NCBI GenBank assembly: GCA_032095175.1
Contig: DAMCZI010000002.1
Span: forward strand, 1 to 64,000
Direction of reading: 5' to 3'
DNA from: DAMCZI01 sp032095175
Lineage (GTDB): Bacteria > Bacillota > Clostridia > Clostridiales > Caloramatoraceae
Length of the DNA stretch: 64,000 nt
Under the pieces are notes generated by a model. That model made no database searches, had not been told where the DNA came from, and worked only from the letters and a program-made list of their open reading frames with translations. Below, one piece after another: positions 56,617-64,000 of this stretch; the stretch's first letter is position 1, and each line of letters opens with the position of its first letter. A program made the translations under genes and the position numbers.

Positions 56617-57495
56617 TCAAATCTCCTTTATACAACTACAATGTGTATCCTTTCGTTCAATTATTTTTTCTAAATTCTCTAAGTAGCCATTTCCAATAAC
56701 ATATTGAGAAAAATCACAACTGTATATATCTCCATTAGGTGCAATGTTTATATTTTCTTTTTTATGGCATCTACACATAGATGAATACTTTTGAAATTCT
56801 GCTTCATCTATCGTTCCCTCATTTCTCATCTCATTAAGTAGTGAAATGAGTTCCACATCATGAAATGAAATTTCAATATGGTCTCGTTTTGAACGAATAA
56901 TTGCTTCTCGAATACCATTAATATATTTTAGGTAATTCGCAAATTGTACGACCTTTCCATTCTCTCTACATCTTAAAAAGCTAATATAGCTTACATTATT
57001 ATTTATAGCCAAGTCATACAATCCAATAATTTCTTCATAATTATCATTTGTTAACGTGCATGCCATACCTATGGAAATATTATAACTGCTTAGCAAACGT
57101 ATTGCGTTTATTGCTTGTTCCCATGCCCCATTTCTACCTCTATTGGAATCATGTTTATTAGAATCGATGCTATCAATACTTATATATATACGTTTAATTC
57201 CACAATCAATAATTCTATTAACAATTTGCTCACTATTAATAAAATATCCGTTTGTCATCAATACTTGATATATCCCTTTTTCTGATACATATTTTGCAAT
57301 CTCAAACAAATTATCGCAAAGAAGAGGCTCTCCATATGTGTAATATAGTATAAATAAACCTTTTCCATATAAATAATCAATAATTTCTTTATAATTCATA
57401 GAAAAGTAATCATCTTTTGTCTCTTTATCAACAAAGCAATGTTTACATTTCATGTTGCATTTATAGCTCAATCCGATATGTGCACTCAATATCAT
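56617..57495 (-). CDS. Radical SAM protein with SPASM-like C-terminus
   Basis: The 292-residue protein has CX3CX2C at C13, C17 and C20 (YKCNMKCKHCF), TYGEPLL near residue 57 and MTNGYFI near 81. The C-terminal region has CRCHKKENINIAPNGDIYSC and CSCIKEI, the cysteine pattern of SPASM/Twitch auxiliary clusters found in peptide-modifying radical SAM enzymes. It is the first long gene after the peptide gene. Peptide cross-linking or modification is the likely role. Confidence 0.85.
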   Translation of the reverse strand: MILSAHIGLSYKCNMKCKHCFVDKETKDDYFSMNYKEIIDYLYGKGLFILYYTYGEPLLCDNLFEIAKYVSEKGIYQVLMTNGYFINSEQIVNRIIDCGIKRIYISIDSIDSNKHDSNRGRNGAWEQAINAIRLLSSYNISIGMACTLTNDNYEEIIGLYDLAINNNVSYISFLRCRENGKVVQFANYLKYINGIREAIIRSKRDHIEISFHDVELISLLNEMRNEGTIDEAEFQKYSSMCRCHKKENINIAPNGDIYSCDFSQYVIGNGYLENLEKIIERKDTHCSCIKEI

Positions 57496-57677
57496 AATCT
57501 ATATTTTCCTCCTATCACTATAATCTCTATTAAAAAAGGTTTCAAATAATATATTTTTTCAACATTCAATTACCTTTTCAATACTTGGGGATATATTTGC
57601 TCAGTATTCCCGACAAATTAATCTCATAATAATTCACAGCCAAATTCCTATCATGCAATTTTCATGTTTAAGTCTAC

Positions 57678-57720
57678 TCAACTAACTTTGTCTACATCAC
57701 CTGTATACAAAGTTAGTTGA
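57678..57720. other. Perfect hairpin between the intron and the radical SAM gene
   Basis: A 14-bp stem (TCAACTAACTTTGT) with a 15-base loop. No T run follows on the minus strand, so it is more likely a leader structure or the original target of the neighbouring intron than a terminator. Confidence 0.45.
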
Positions 57721-57729
57721 ATCAGACTA

Positions 57730-58378
57730 ATCGGGTAGGAGGCGGTGACTAACCGCCGTCCTCCCACAACACCGTACGTGCCGTTCGGCATACGGCGTTT
57801 CAGTTGTTCAAAGATGTGCCTATGCCTTGCACTATCTATCCCTAACTCTAAGCGTTCTTATCCTTTATTCTCAGTTTCCAACCTACCCTCAAATAAGTAA
57901 CCTCTTTCGAGCAACTGCTATCTTCAAGTATCAGGTAAATAGCATCTGTCTTATCCCAACTGTCAAGCCCTTCCCTCCATCTACTTTCATAGGTTTCTTC
58001 GGTACTACGACTTGAGCTGACTTCTGCATGTTCAAACTATACCTTACGATATAGCTTACTAAGGAGTGAATCTTTTATCACTCGGCAAAGCATACCATGC
58101 AGACCTCCCCAGTTAAGGTGCGTAATCTTTCCCTCCATCTATCTGCCACATTTACACAATATATCTTCGGATAGTTATTGGGCTTCAGTTTGTTTGGCAA
58201 CCTTACCCGATATATCATGCCTTATATGTGATTTCTGTCCGTCAGACCAGAGGTTTGCCATCCGACTTCCTTCAGATTCCACCTCACGGTGGACACCCTT
58301 GTCATTGGCTATGTGTTTCCCACTATCAAGGCACACTACGGTCTTTCACCGATTAGACTACGCCCATGCTGGGCGAAC
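57730..58378 (-). mobile_element. Group II intron lacking its ORF
   Basis: On the minus strand the 3' end carries a domain V-like hairpin (CGCCGTATGCCGAACGGCAC then GTACGGTG) and a domain VI-like stem (GGGAGGACGGCGG / CCGCCTCCTACCC), ending CCCGAT. The 5' end at about 58378 begins GTTCGCCCAGCATGGGCG, near the GTGCG consensus. The total is about 650 bases, so the roughly 1.3-kb reverse transcriptase gene is gone. Short remains of its end (a HRHIFEQLKRRM-like stretch) lie before domain V. Confidence 0.78.
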
Positions 58379-58386
58379 CAAATAAA

Positions 58387-58410
58387 GGCTCTTACTTATT
58401 TGCAAGAGCC
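58387..58410 (-). terminator. Terminator after the 18-codon peptide gene
   Basis: A 7-bp stem GGCTCTT / AAGAGCC with a ten-base loop is followed on the minus strand by TTTATTTGG. The group II intron begins directly after the T run. Confidence 0.75.
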
Positions 58411-58435
58411 TCCTTTTGTTTGGACTTACCAAACA

Positions 58436-58492
58436 TTAACAAAACATTGCAATTGCACGTGTTATAACGATAGGTTTTACCCACTTTTTCAT
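58436..58492 (-). CDS. 18-residue peptide, candidate RiPP precursor
   Basis: The product is MKKWVKPIVITRAIAMFC. A strong AAGGAGG stands nine bases before the ATG, a near-consensus promoter lies about 30 bases upstream and a terminator begins 25 bases after the stop, so this is very likely expressed. The N-terminal KKWVKP resembles leader segments of ribosomal peptides read by PqqD/RRE proteins; a PqqD-like gene lies 760 bases upstream and two radical SAM genes follow. The C-terminal Cys and the single Trp are candidate sites of modification. It may also be a signal peptide of another sort. No homologue can be checked here. Confidence 0.65.
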   Translation of the reverse strand: MKKWVKPIVITRAIAMFC

Positions 58493-58520
58493 ATTATTTC
58501 ACCTCCTTGTATAGTTTTTT

Positions 58521-58549
58521 ATTATAATTCCTATAAGGAACCTAACCAA
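58521..58549 (-). promoter_or_regulatory. Promoter of the peptide gene
   Basis: TTGGTT (58544-58549) and TATAAT (58521-58526) are separated by 17 bases on the minus strand, giving a leader of about 20 bases before the peptide ATG. The -10 box is consensus and the spacing ideal. Confidence 0.65.
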
Positions 58550-58729
58550 ATTAAATATTATTTAGCCCGAATTATTCACGAGCACTCAAAACTAGAATAA
58601 ATAATTTAAATTCAAGTTTTTTTGATTTATAACCATAGTAATATTGTATACACACCTAAAAAAGGGTATAGTATCCCTACGGGAATTATATACTACCATT
58701 TTTTAGTTATCAAAGAACGTTAGAAGTGC

Positions 58730-59190
58730 CTACTCAAGCTTTGGGCGTAGCCCCCTGATGTTATTCAAGGTTTCATAGAATTCATTCTTGTATGGGCAGC
58801 TACTACATAGTTTAAAGGTTATGTATCTTGCTGAATGTACTACTTTTGCTGCAATCTTGAGTAACTTCAAACGAATGGTATCTACTAATTGCTTACGCAT
58901 ATTAACTGGCAAAACTAGACGCTTAAACCAATTAAATATATTATATGCGAGAGCATGTACTTGAAGACGATTTGCATTAACAATTTTAGATGAACTACTA
59001 ACGGCAGTAAAATCAAAGCCGTTCTTACTCTCTTTGATAAAGTTTTCCATTGTACCACGTTTACAATAAAACTTTATTACCTGTGATGGCATAGAATACA
59101 TATTAGTTACTATAAATGTATACATATGGACGAATTGACCGGAAGGTTTTTCTATTTTACAACGGTCTTTTTGTTATGCAATTTTTTAGT
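58730..59190 (-). pseudogene. Truncated IS1380-family transposase
   Basis: The frame encodes the C-terminal part of a transposase: QKDRCKIEKPSGQFVHMYTF, IVTNMYSMPSQVIKFYCKRG-TMEN, IKESKNGFDFTAVSSSSK, NRLQVHALAYNIFNWFK and RLKLLKIAAKVVHSARYITF. The YxxRGxxEN-IKE-K pattern is that of IS1380/DDE enzymes. The N-terminal DDE half is missing, so it is inactive. It lies between the PqqD-like and peptide genes. Confidence 0.75.
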
Positions 59191-59250
59191 AAAATAATTT
59201 TTCGTTATTTTACTTGACTATTATTAGCTGGTCTTATTTATATTCTTATT

Positions 59251-59538
59251 TTAGCTGATTAATAAAACATTCAAATCAATCAATTGCTTAATAAGCACTT
59301 CATAATCATGGAGAATCACATCACGTTCTTCTTCATACCCAGAACATAAAAGCTCATAAATTTCTTTAAGACTTTTTTCTTCTTTAAGTTTATCAACAAT
59401 AAACTCTGACGTTTCATTAAACTCATACATATCACCACTATTTTCATTATATGCAAGTAATGTGTTATCGAGTTTTCTCATTATCAGCCCATCTCTTATT
59501 TTAACATTCTGATTTAAAAAACTTACTGCATCATCCAT
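59251..59538 (-). CDS. PqqD-like (RRE) protein
   Basis: The 95-residue protein fits the PqqD family in size and pattern: VKIRDGLIMRKLDNTLLAYN then SGDMYEFNETSEFIVDKLKE and YEVLIKQLIDLNVLL. PqqD-type domains bind the leader part of a precursor peptide and hand it to radical SAM enzymes. It begins the island on the minus strand, before an IS fragment and the peptide gene, so its original distance to them was smaller. Confidence 0.8.
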   Translation of the reverse strand: MDDAVSFLNQNVKIRDGLIMRKLDNTLLAYNENSGDMYEFNETSEFIVDKLKEEKSLKEIYELLCSGYEEERDVILHDYEVLIKQLIDLNVLLIS

Positions 59539-60251
59539 TCTACTACACCAATCCCTTCGTTTAATTCAATTTGAGTTTGCTACATTTTTATAAGTCAAAT
59601 TTAAATGCATCTTGTACCTCAGCCATACCTAGATTAACTCTATCTGAGATTTTTTTACTATCTGGTATTACCCAGCTAATGACTGTTGTTCTTGCTGACC
59701 GCATTCATAAGCATAAGTATATTCGTAGTTTAAAACCTCTTATTGCTTAGATAATTTCTAAACTTTAACATAATTTTTAGATGTTTATTTCTTATACCCT
59801 TTTTTCGTACATAATCCAACTTTTATACATTGTACAATAAAAAAAGTTTATCTCTCAATTTTACCATGTTTTAACATATTTTCACTATTCCATTTCGCAA
59901 TTACCTATTGATATTTATAGTAATGGCCAATAACTATAACTTTTTAATAATGCACATATAATGCCCACCAATTGAAAAATATCCTTGATTAATTTTAAAT
60001 TGAATTTACCCTTACACAAATGTATATGGGATCAACATACTCATTTTAGTTTGTACTTTTTCTTGATATAGTATCAGTGTTGAAATTTCCTCGTTATGGA
60101 TAAACACATACATAGTCTATTCTTATTTTTTATGCATGTTAAAACATTTAGTTTATGGGGTAAATACCATTCCAAATTGTGCTGTTTTATGCACAACTAA
60201 AGTTATTATAAAACTATATAAGTTTTGTACAAATCAGATAATTAAAAGAAT
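59539..60251. other. Intergenic region upstream of the island
   Basis: AT-rich, with no gene that I can support in 713 bases. Several short open frames (for example 38 codons at 59588-59704, minus strand) have no ribosome binding site. The promoter of the PqqD-like gene must lie here. Confidence 0.4.
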
Positions 60252-60389
60252 TCATATAGTTTTAATCTTTTCTATAATATAAACTTTAGGTGGTTTTTCA
60301 TCAGCAACTAGGCTATTTTTAAACGAGTATAGATTAAAAGAATTTAATAATGTCATTATTAAAAAGCCCATTATTATTTTTTTCTTCAT
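60252..60389 (-). CDS. 45-residue secreted peptide, candidate quorum-sensing propeptide
   Basis: The frame has an excellent AGAGGAG site eight bases before the ATG. It reads MKKKIIMGFLIMTLLNSFNL (a signal sequence) then YSFKNSLVADEKPPKVYIIE-KIKTI. A basic N-terminus, hydrophobic core and short charged tail are what is expected of propeptides sensed by RRNPP regulators. It is divergent from such a regulator gene, as in Rgg-SHP pairs. The mature sequence is not known. Confidence 0.65.
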   Translation of the reverse strand: MKKKIIMGFLIMTLLNSFNLYSFKNSLVADEKPPKVYIIEKIKTI

Positions 60390-60453
60390 ATAAACTCTCC
60401 TCTCATTAATATGTTACTATAATTTTAGTACTAATATCATTTTTTGTTAAATC

Positions 60454-60492
60454 GTGTATTATGTGGTACAATTATATATATTAGTGTATTAT
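60454..60492. promoter_or_regulatory. Candidate operator: direct repeats GTGTATTAT
   Basis: GTGTATTAT occurs at 60454-60462 and again at 60484-60492, exactly 30 bases apart (about three helical turns), between the divergent peptide and regulator genes. This spacing suits a regulator bound to one face of the DNA. Its binding by the 60584 regulator is inference. Confidence 0.4.
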
Positions 60493-60583
60493 TACATCTT
60501 ATGTTGTAATCTTAATTATCCATCTTTTTTCAGCTAGACTTCTTTTAAAATATTAATCTTGTAATAATTAGTTACATAAGAGG

Positions 60584-61906
60584 GTGAAGAAAATTTTAAG
60601 TATTGGTAGTAAAGTCAAGGAATTAAGGCTTAAAAATAATATTTCTCAAAAAGATTTATGCGGGAATTATTTAAATCGAGTTATTTTAAGCAAAATTGAA
60701 AATGGTAAAATGCTCCCATCAATTCCACAGTTAATTTATATATCCAAAAAATTTGGAAAGCCGTTAAATTATTTTTTATCTGATTTCGATACAGAGGATA
60801 CTTTAGATAAGAATACAGATACGGAAAAAAGCAATTTTGAAACTCTCTTCATACAGGAACACTTCTATGATATTGTTAAAAATTATGAATATAATACTTG
60901 CACATTCAGCAATTCTTTTGATATAACAAAATACTACTATGTTGGTATGTCATATTTCAATTTGTATATTTATTATGAAGCATTGAAACATCTAAAAAAA
61001 TATTTTTCTCTTTACACAAAATCAGATTCCGATGTACAAGAAAAGCAAATATTGCTTATTCTGAATGCCTTGAATACATTATTTAAAATAATGCTTAAAA
61101 ATAAGAATTATCAAAAGGGCAAGTCATATTTATTAATTGCAAAAAAATATATATATTTGTATAATGTTTCTGATACACTTATAAGTTTTATAATACACAA
61201 CAATCTTGCTTATGTTTATTTATATAATGAAGAGTTCAATAGTACAATCAACTTACTTAATACCTTTCTAAACAATCATCAAAACCTTCAATATGTTAAA
61301 ATAATGCCTGATATGTATATATCTCTTAACATTGCTTATTACAATATAGGTGATTATGAAAAATCAATTATGTTTATTAAAAAAGCTATCTCTATGTATT
61401 TATGTCAAGAAAATTACATAGAAGCCGGAGAATGCTATTTAAATTATATAAATGCCCTTAGATATTCAAAACGATTTACTGATGCACTTGAAGTTGTTGA
61501 AAAATGTAAGAAAGATTACATAAGTGATGAAACTTTGTATAATAGACTTCTTTTACAGGAGATAATAATCTACTTCAATTTATATGATTATGACAAAATA
61601 CTTTCAAAAGCTTATGATATAAATTTAAAAGTACTGCCTAAAATCAGTAAATGTAACTACTATTTCATGCTAGGGATAACTGAAGTTATAAAGCAAAATT
61701 ACAAAGCTGCTCATAATTATTTATTCAAGTGCCAAAAAAAATTTACAAGCGAAAATTATACATATGATTTAGCTGTTCTATATGAGGCCCTATATATAAT
61801 TACTGGAGATACAGAATATAAAATTAGGACTGATATGTATCATAATATTATCGGAAGGAAAAACATTGTTATAGAATCTGAATGTAAATTTAAATGGGAC
61901 TTGTAG
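60584..61906 (+). CDS. HTH-XRE plus TPR regulator (RRNPP type)
   Basis: The 440-residue protein has an N-terminal Cro/XRE helix-turn-helix (KVKELRLKNNISQKDLCGNY, then SKIENGKMLPSIPQLIYISK) and about 370 residues of TPR-like helices (for example YYVGMSYFNLYIYYEALKHL). This is the layout of RRNPP regulators, which sense imported peptides. The start is a GTG at 60584; the AGAGGGTG beside it is close, so a start a few codons later with a rare codon cannot be excluded. It is divergent from a small secreted-peptide gene. Confidence 0.82.
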   Translation: MKKILSIGSKVKELRLKNNISQKDLCGNYLNRVILSKIENGKMLPSIPQLIYISKKFGKPLNYFLSDFDTEDTLDKNTDTEKSNFETLFIQEHFYDIVKNYEYNTCTFSNSFDITKYYYVGMSYFNLYIYYEALKHLKKYFSLYTKSDSDVQEKQILLILNALNTLFKIMLKNKNYQKGKSYLLIAKKYIYLYNVSDTLISFIIHNNLAYVYLYNEEFNSTINLLNTFLNNHQNLQYVKIMPDMYISLNIAYYNIGDYEKSIMFIKKAISMYLCQENYIEAGECYLNYINALRYSKRFTDALEVVEKCKKDYISDETLYNRLLLQEIIIYFNLYDYDKILSKAYDINLKVLPKISKCNYYFMLGITEVIKQNYKAAHNYLFKCQKKFTSENYTYDLAVLYEALYIITGDTEYKIRTDMYHNIIGRKNIVIESECKFKWDL

Positions 61907-62035
61907 AAATCTACAGAGATTCGACATAAAAATACTCCTCCTTGTAATAATTTGTTATTTCAAACATTTTAATTATTGCCAAAGAAGAGTACTTTTTATT
62001 AAGTTTACACAAAATTTTTTACAGGCTCGTTATAC

Positions 62036-62725
62036 TTATTTGATTTGTTTATTTTCGAATCTGTAGTGTCCTGTAATAGGTGCACTCTTGGAATATTTAA
62101 TTAGTGCATCCTCTTCCCTTACAGGTTGTGCACTATTATGTATAATATATGCAACCCCTCTACTATTTCGTTTATCAGAGACAACAGCAATATGGGAATA
62201 ATTTTTACCAAATATAACTATATCCCCTGGCTGCCATTCACTAATTTTATAAGGATCCAAGCTGTATGAAACTGCATTGCTATCAAAAAATACCTTTAAG
62301 TTTGACACTCTTCTAAAATCAATATTCTTATCTGGCTTTCCAGCTACCCTTGGATACATTGATAAATTATTCCTTATATGTTCATCCACCATATCTTTAA
62401 GAGAATATCCCGCATTTTTAAAGGCTCTCCATACAACATCTGTGCAAACTCCCTCATTTTCCGGGGGATAGCCACCCTCATAATAGGCACTTCTGTACTT
62501 TGGCTTGTTTTCGGCATCTTTTCTGGCTCCTAACAAAATGTCATTATAATCATCTATTCCATTTTTATTATAATCGTTTTCACTTTTAATGGTTTCAATG
62601 TCAAAATCCTTTGCTGTATATGTTTTCTTAGGAATTAGATTCCAATATGAAAGAGTGTAGTAGCCGCCTATAAGAATAGCTGATATAGCAATAGAAATGA
62701 ATATCTTCTTTTGTTTTAATCTCAT
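62036..62725 (-). CDS. DUF1287 family protein
   Basis: The 229-residue protein has an N-terminal membrane segment (IFISIAISAILIGGYYTLSY) and an outside domain with GVCTDVVWRAF (Cys), DIVIFGKNYSHIAVVSDKRN (His) and a later HNSAQPVREEDAL. This fits DUF1287, predicted to be NlpC/P60-like cysteine hydrolases. It may act on cell-wall peptides; this is not proven. Confidence 0.85.
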   Translation of the reverse strand: MRLKQKKIFISIAISAILIGGYYTLSYWNLIPKKTYTAKDFDIETIKSENDYNKNGIDDYNDILLGARKDAENKPKYRSAYYEGGYPPENEGVCTDVVWRAFKNAGYSLKDMVDEHIRNNLSMYPRVAGKPDKNIDFRRVSNLKVFFDSNAVSYSLDPYKISEWQPGDIVIFGKNYSHIAVVSDKRNSRGVAYIIHNSAQPVREEDALIKYSKSAPITGHYRFENKQIK

Positions 62726-62866
62726 ACTACCATCTCCTATCCTATAAATGAGCTTTTATAGTCCCTTAGTGTTTACACAACTTGCCTATTTTACCTACCT
62801 TATTAATGCTTTTTTAAATTATTACCTTAAAATTGTTTATATTATATTTGTAAATTCTAAAATTTC

Positions 62867-63769
62867 CTATTTTATCATACCGCTCACTATTTGCAGTGAT
62901 AAAATACTATAATCCCAAATGTGTTTACCTTCCTCTATAAAACCAAGTCTTTGATTAAATCTCTCTGCAATTAACTGCTTTAATTCAGCTAGTTCTATAT
63001 CATTTAATCCTTCCTTATTTAGATTAACCCCCATATCTATCCCCTCAAACAACTGTGCCTTTTCTGCTTCAAGCATTGCTACTTTTTCGTCTAAACTGTT
63101 TCTAGCATCGTCAATAACCATTGGAATAGAAATCGCATCAATTTGTATATTTTTAAAGCCAAGTTCTTCAAATAATGTCGGCAACCCTATGGGATCAGGC
63201 CAATACTTAGCAACTTCATATTTTTTATTAGCATCATCACTTTCCTTAAACAGCTTATCTAAAAGTTCTATCTCTCTCTTACTTTGCTTTGGTAGCAAGT
63301 CAGGCTCGGTTTTTATATATTTATCCGGTCTTGCATACATTACAGATATCCTTCCCCCTGCTCTGCACACTCTTTTTTGCTCTAATAAGAATTCTCTGTT
63401 TGGTACATGTTCTATTACTGTGTGGGATACACAGGCATCCACTGAACTATCTTCCAATGGTAAATTTAGTGCATCTCCTTCATAGTAGCTTATATTATGC
63501 AAGCATTGTTCTTTAGCCTTTTTATTTGCATAATTAACAAATATAGTATCTCTATCTATTCCTATTATTTGTGACTTGTTTTCTAACCATTTTGACAGCT
63601 TTCTTGTAATAGCCCCAGGTCCACATCCAATATCAACTACAGTCATTCCCGGTTTTAGACTCAGCAAGCCTAAAAACAGATCCTTTCTATCATCTCTAAA
63701 TCTCATTTCTCTGCTTAAATCCAAATTTAAAATCCCCTGTATATTTTCTGACCATATATTGTTTGCCAT
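62867..63769 (-). CDS. Class I SAM-dependent methyltransferase
   Basis: The 300-residue protein has motif I VVDIGCGPGAITRKLSKWLE near residue 39, the acidic residue after the second strand in IIGIDRD, and DASVSHTVIEHVPNREFL-like motif II/III. Methyl donor is SAM. The C-terminal 130 residues are helical and may hold the substrate site. Substrate unknown. The next gene on the same strand is a GNAT acetyltransferase. Confidence 0.88.
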   Translation of the reverse strand: MANNIWSENIQGILNLDLSREMRFRDDRKDLFLGLLSLKPGMTVVDIGCGPGAITRKLSKWLENKSQIIGIDRDTIFVNYANKKAKEQCLHNISYYEGDALNLPLEDSSVDACVSHTVIEHVPNREFLLEQKRVCRAGGRISVMYARPDKYIKTEPDLLPKQSKREIELLDKLFKESDDANKKYEVAKYWPDPIGLPTLFEELGFKNIQIDAISIPMVIDDARNSLDEKVAMLEAEKAQLFEGIDMGVNLNKEGLNDIELAELKQLIAERFNQRLGFIEEGKHIWDYSILSLQIVSGMIK

Positions 63770-63810
63770 AATATACCTCCCTATGTACCAAAGTAGTGTT
63801 TTTTTAATTG

Positions 63811-64000
63811 TTATAATGCCCTAGCCCAATGCCCTATACTTTTTATTTCATTAAAGCCCACCTTTTTATACAATCCATATGCCTTTTCATTATGTCTATA
63901 TACATGAAGTCTCCCAGTATCCATTCCATTGCTTCTACCTTTATCTAAAATAAACTCAATAAGCTTATATCCGTAGCCTTTATTTCTAAAATCCTTAAGA
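63811..64000 (-). CDS. GNAT acetyltransferase, partial
   Basis: The 3' end of a gene that enters from beyond the window. The visible 62 codons read LKDFRNKGYGYKLIEFILDK, a GNAT acetyl-CoA loop (R-x-x-G-Y-G), then RLHVYRHNEKAYGLYKKVGF and a final SIGHWARAL. Its start and substrate are outside the window. Confidence 0.75.
   Translation of the reverse strand, partial: LKDFRNKGYGYKLIEFILDKGRSNGMDTGRLHVYRHNEKAYGLYKKVGFNEIKSIGHWARAL

Noticed and set aside
58194..58600. Open frames on the plus strand across the group II intron
   Set aside because: They lie within or opposite intron RNA and have no homology or ribosome binding site that I can see.
59588..59704. 38-codon minus-strand frame upstream of the PqqD-like gene, considered as a second precursor peptide
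   Set aside because: No ribosome binding site, and the other frames at this place look equally peptide-like; it may be a remnant.
1..64000. tRNA, rRNA or CRISPR array
   Set aside because: No cloverleaf with CCA end, no rRNA sequence and no regularly spaced direct repeats were seen.

Overview
The window looks like a chromosome segment of a low-GC, Gram-positive, anaerobic Firmicute of the Clostridium/Caloramator kind. The evidence is the strongly AT-rich sequence, the G-rich ribosome binding sites, lipoprotein signal peptides, the ligA-pcrA and gatCAB housekeeping block, a YerC-type TrpR-like repressor and many intrinsic terminators. The species cannot be fixed from the sequence alone. No rRNA, tRNA or CRISPR array was recognised.

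Layout. (1) 0.2-1.8 kb: an unknown 473-residue protein and a small Cys-containing DUF1540 protein. (2) 1.8-13.5 kb: two complete oligopeptide ABC transporter operons in tandem on the minus strand, both in the order B-C-D-F-A, so an old duplication. (3) 13.5-33.9 kb: mostly core genes. These are DegV, a lipoprotein, gatCAB, a ligA operon, pcrA, a polar amino-acid ABC transporter joined to argG, yerC, a UPF0489 protein, an RsuA-type pseudouridine synthase, a patatin-like lipase and a lytic transglycosylase carrying a degenerate second copy of its catalytic domain. Three related palindromic repeats, a fold-back element and another repeat family (one copy here, one at 36.4 kb) lie between the genes. 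(4) 34-46 kb: accessory single genes, namely two APH-type kinases, two Nudix hydrolases, an HD protein, an EFR1-type ferredoxin/flavodoxin, a MerR regulator with a textbook operator, a histidine phosphatase, a TmrB-like kinase, and a nucleotidyltransferase gene cut by a complete insertion sequence. (5) 46-49.5 kb: a decayed boundary with repeats and remnants of a membrane protein, a LuxR-type regulator and a recombinase. (6) 49.5-62 kb: a biosynthetic island. (7) 62-64 kb: a DUF1287 protein, a methyltransferase and a partial GNAT acetyltransferase.

The island at 49.5-62 kb is the most interesting part. On the minus strand it holds a PqqD-like (RRE-type) protein, an 18-codon peptide gene (MKKWVKPIVITRAIAMFC) with its own promoter, strong ribosome binding site and terminator, a radical SAM protein with extra C-terminal cysteines, a B12-type radical SAM protein, a Gfo/Idh/MocA oxidoreductase, an MFS exporter, a TrpD-superfamily protein, a GT2 glycosyltransferase and a DegT-type aminotransferase, ending at a 17-bp terminator hairpin. 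I read it as a candidate ribosomal-peptide (RiPP) pathway with a sugar- or amine-adding arm. An ORF-less group II intron and an IS1380-type transposase fragment interrupt its proximal end. Next to it a HTH+TPR regulator of RRNPP type is divergent from a 45-residue secreted-peptide gene, which suggests peptide quorum sensing control. The link between parts is inference from position.
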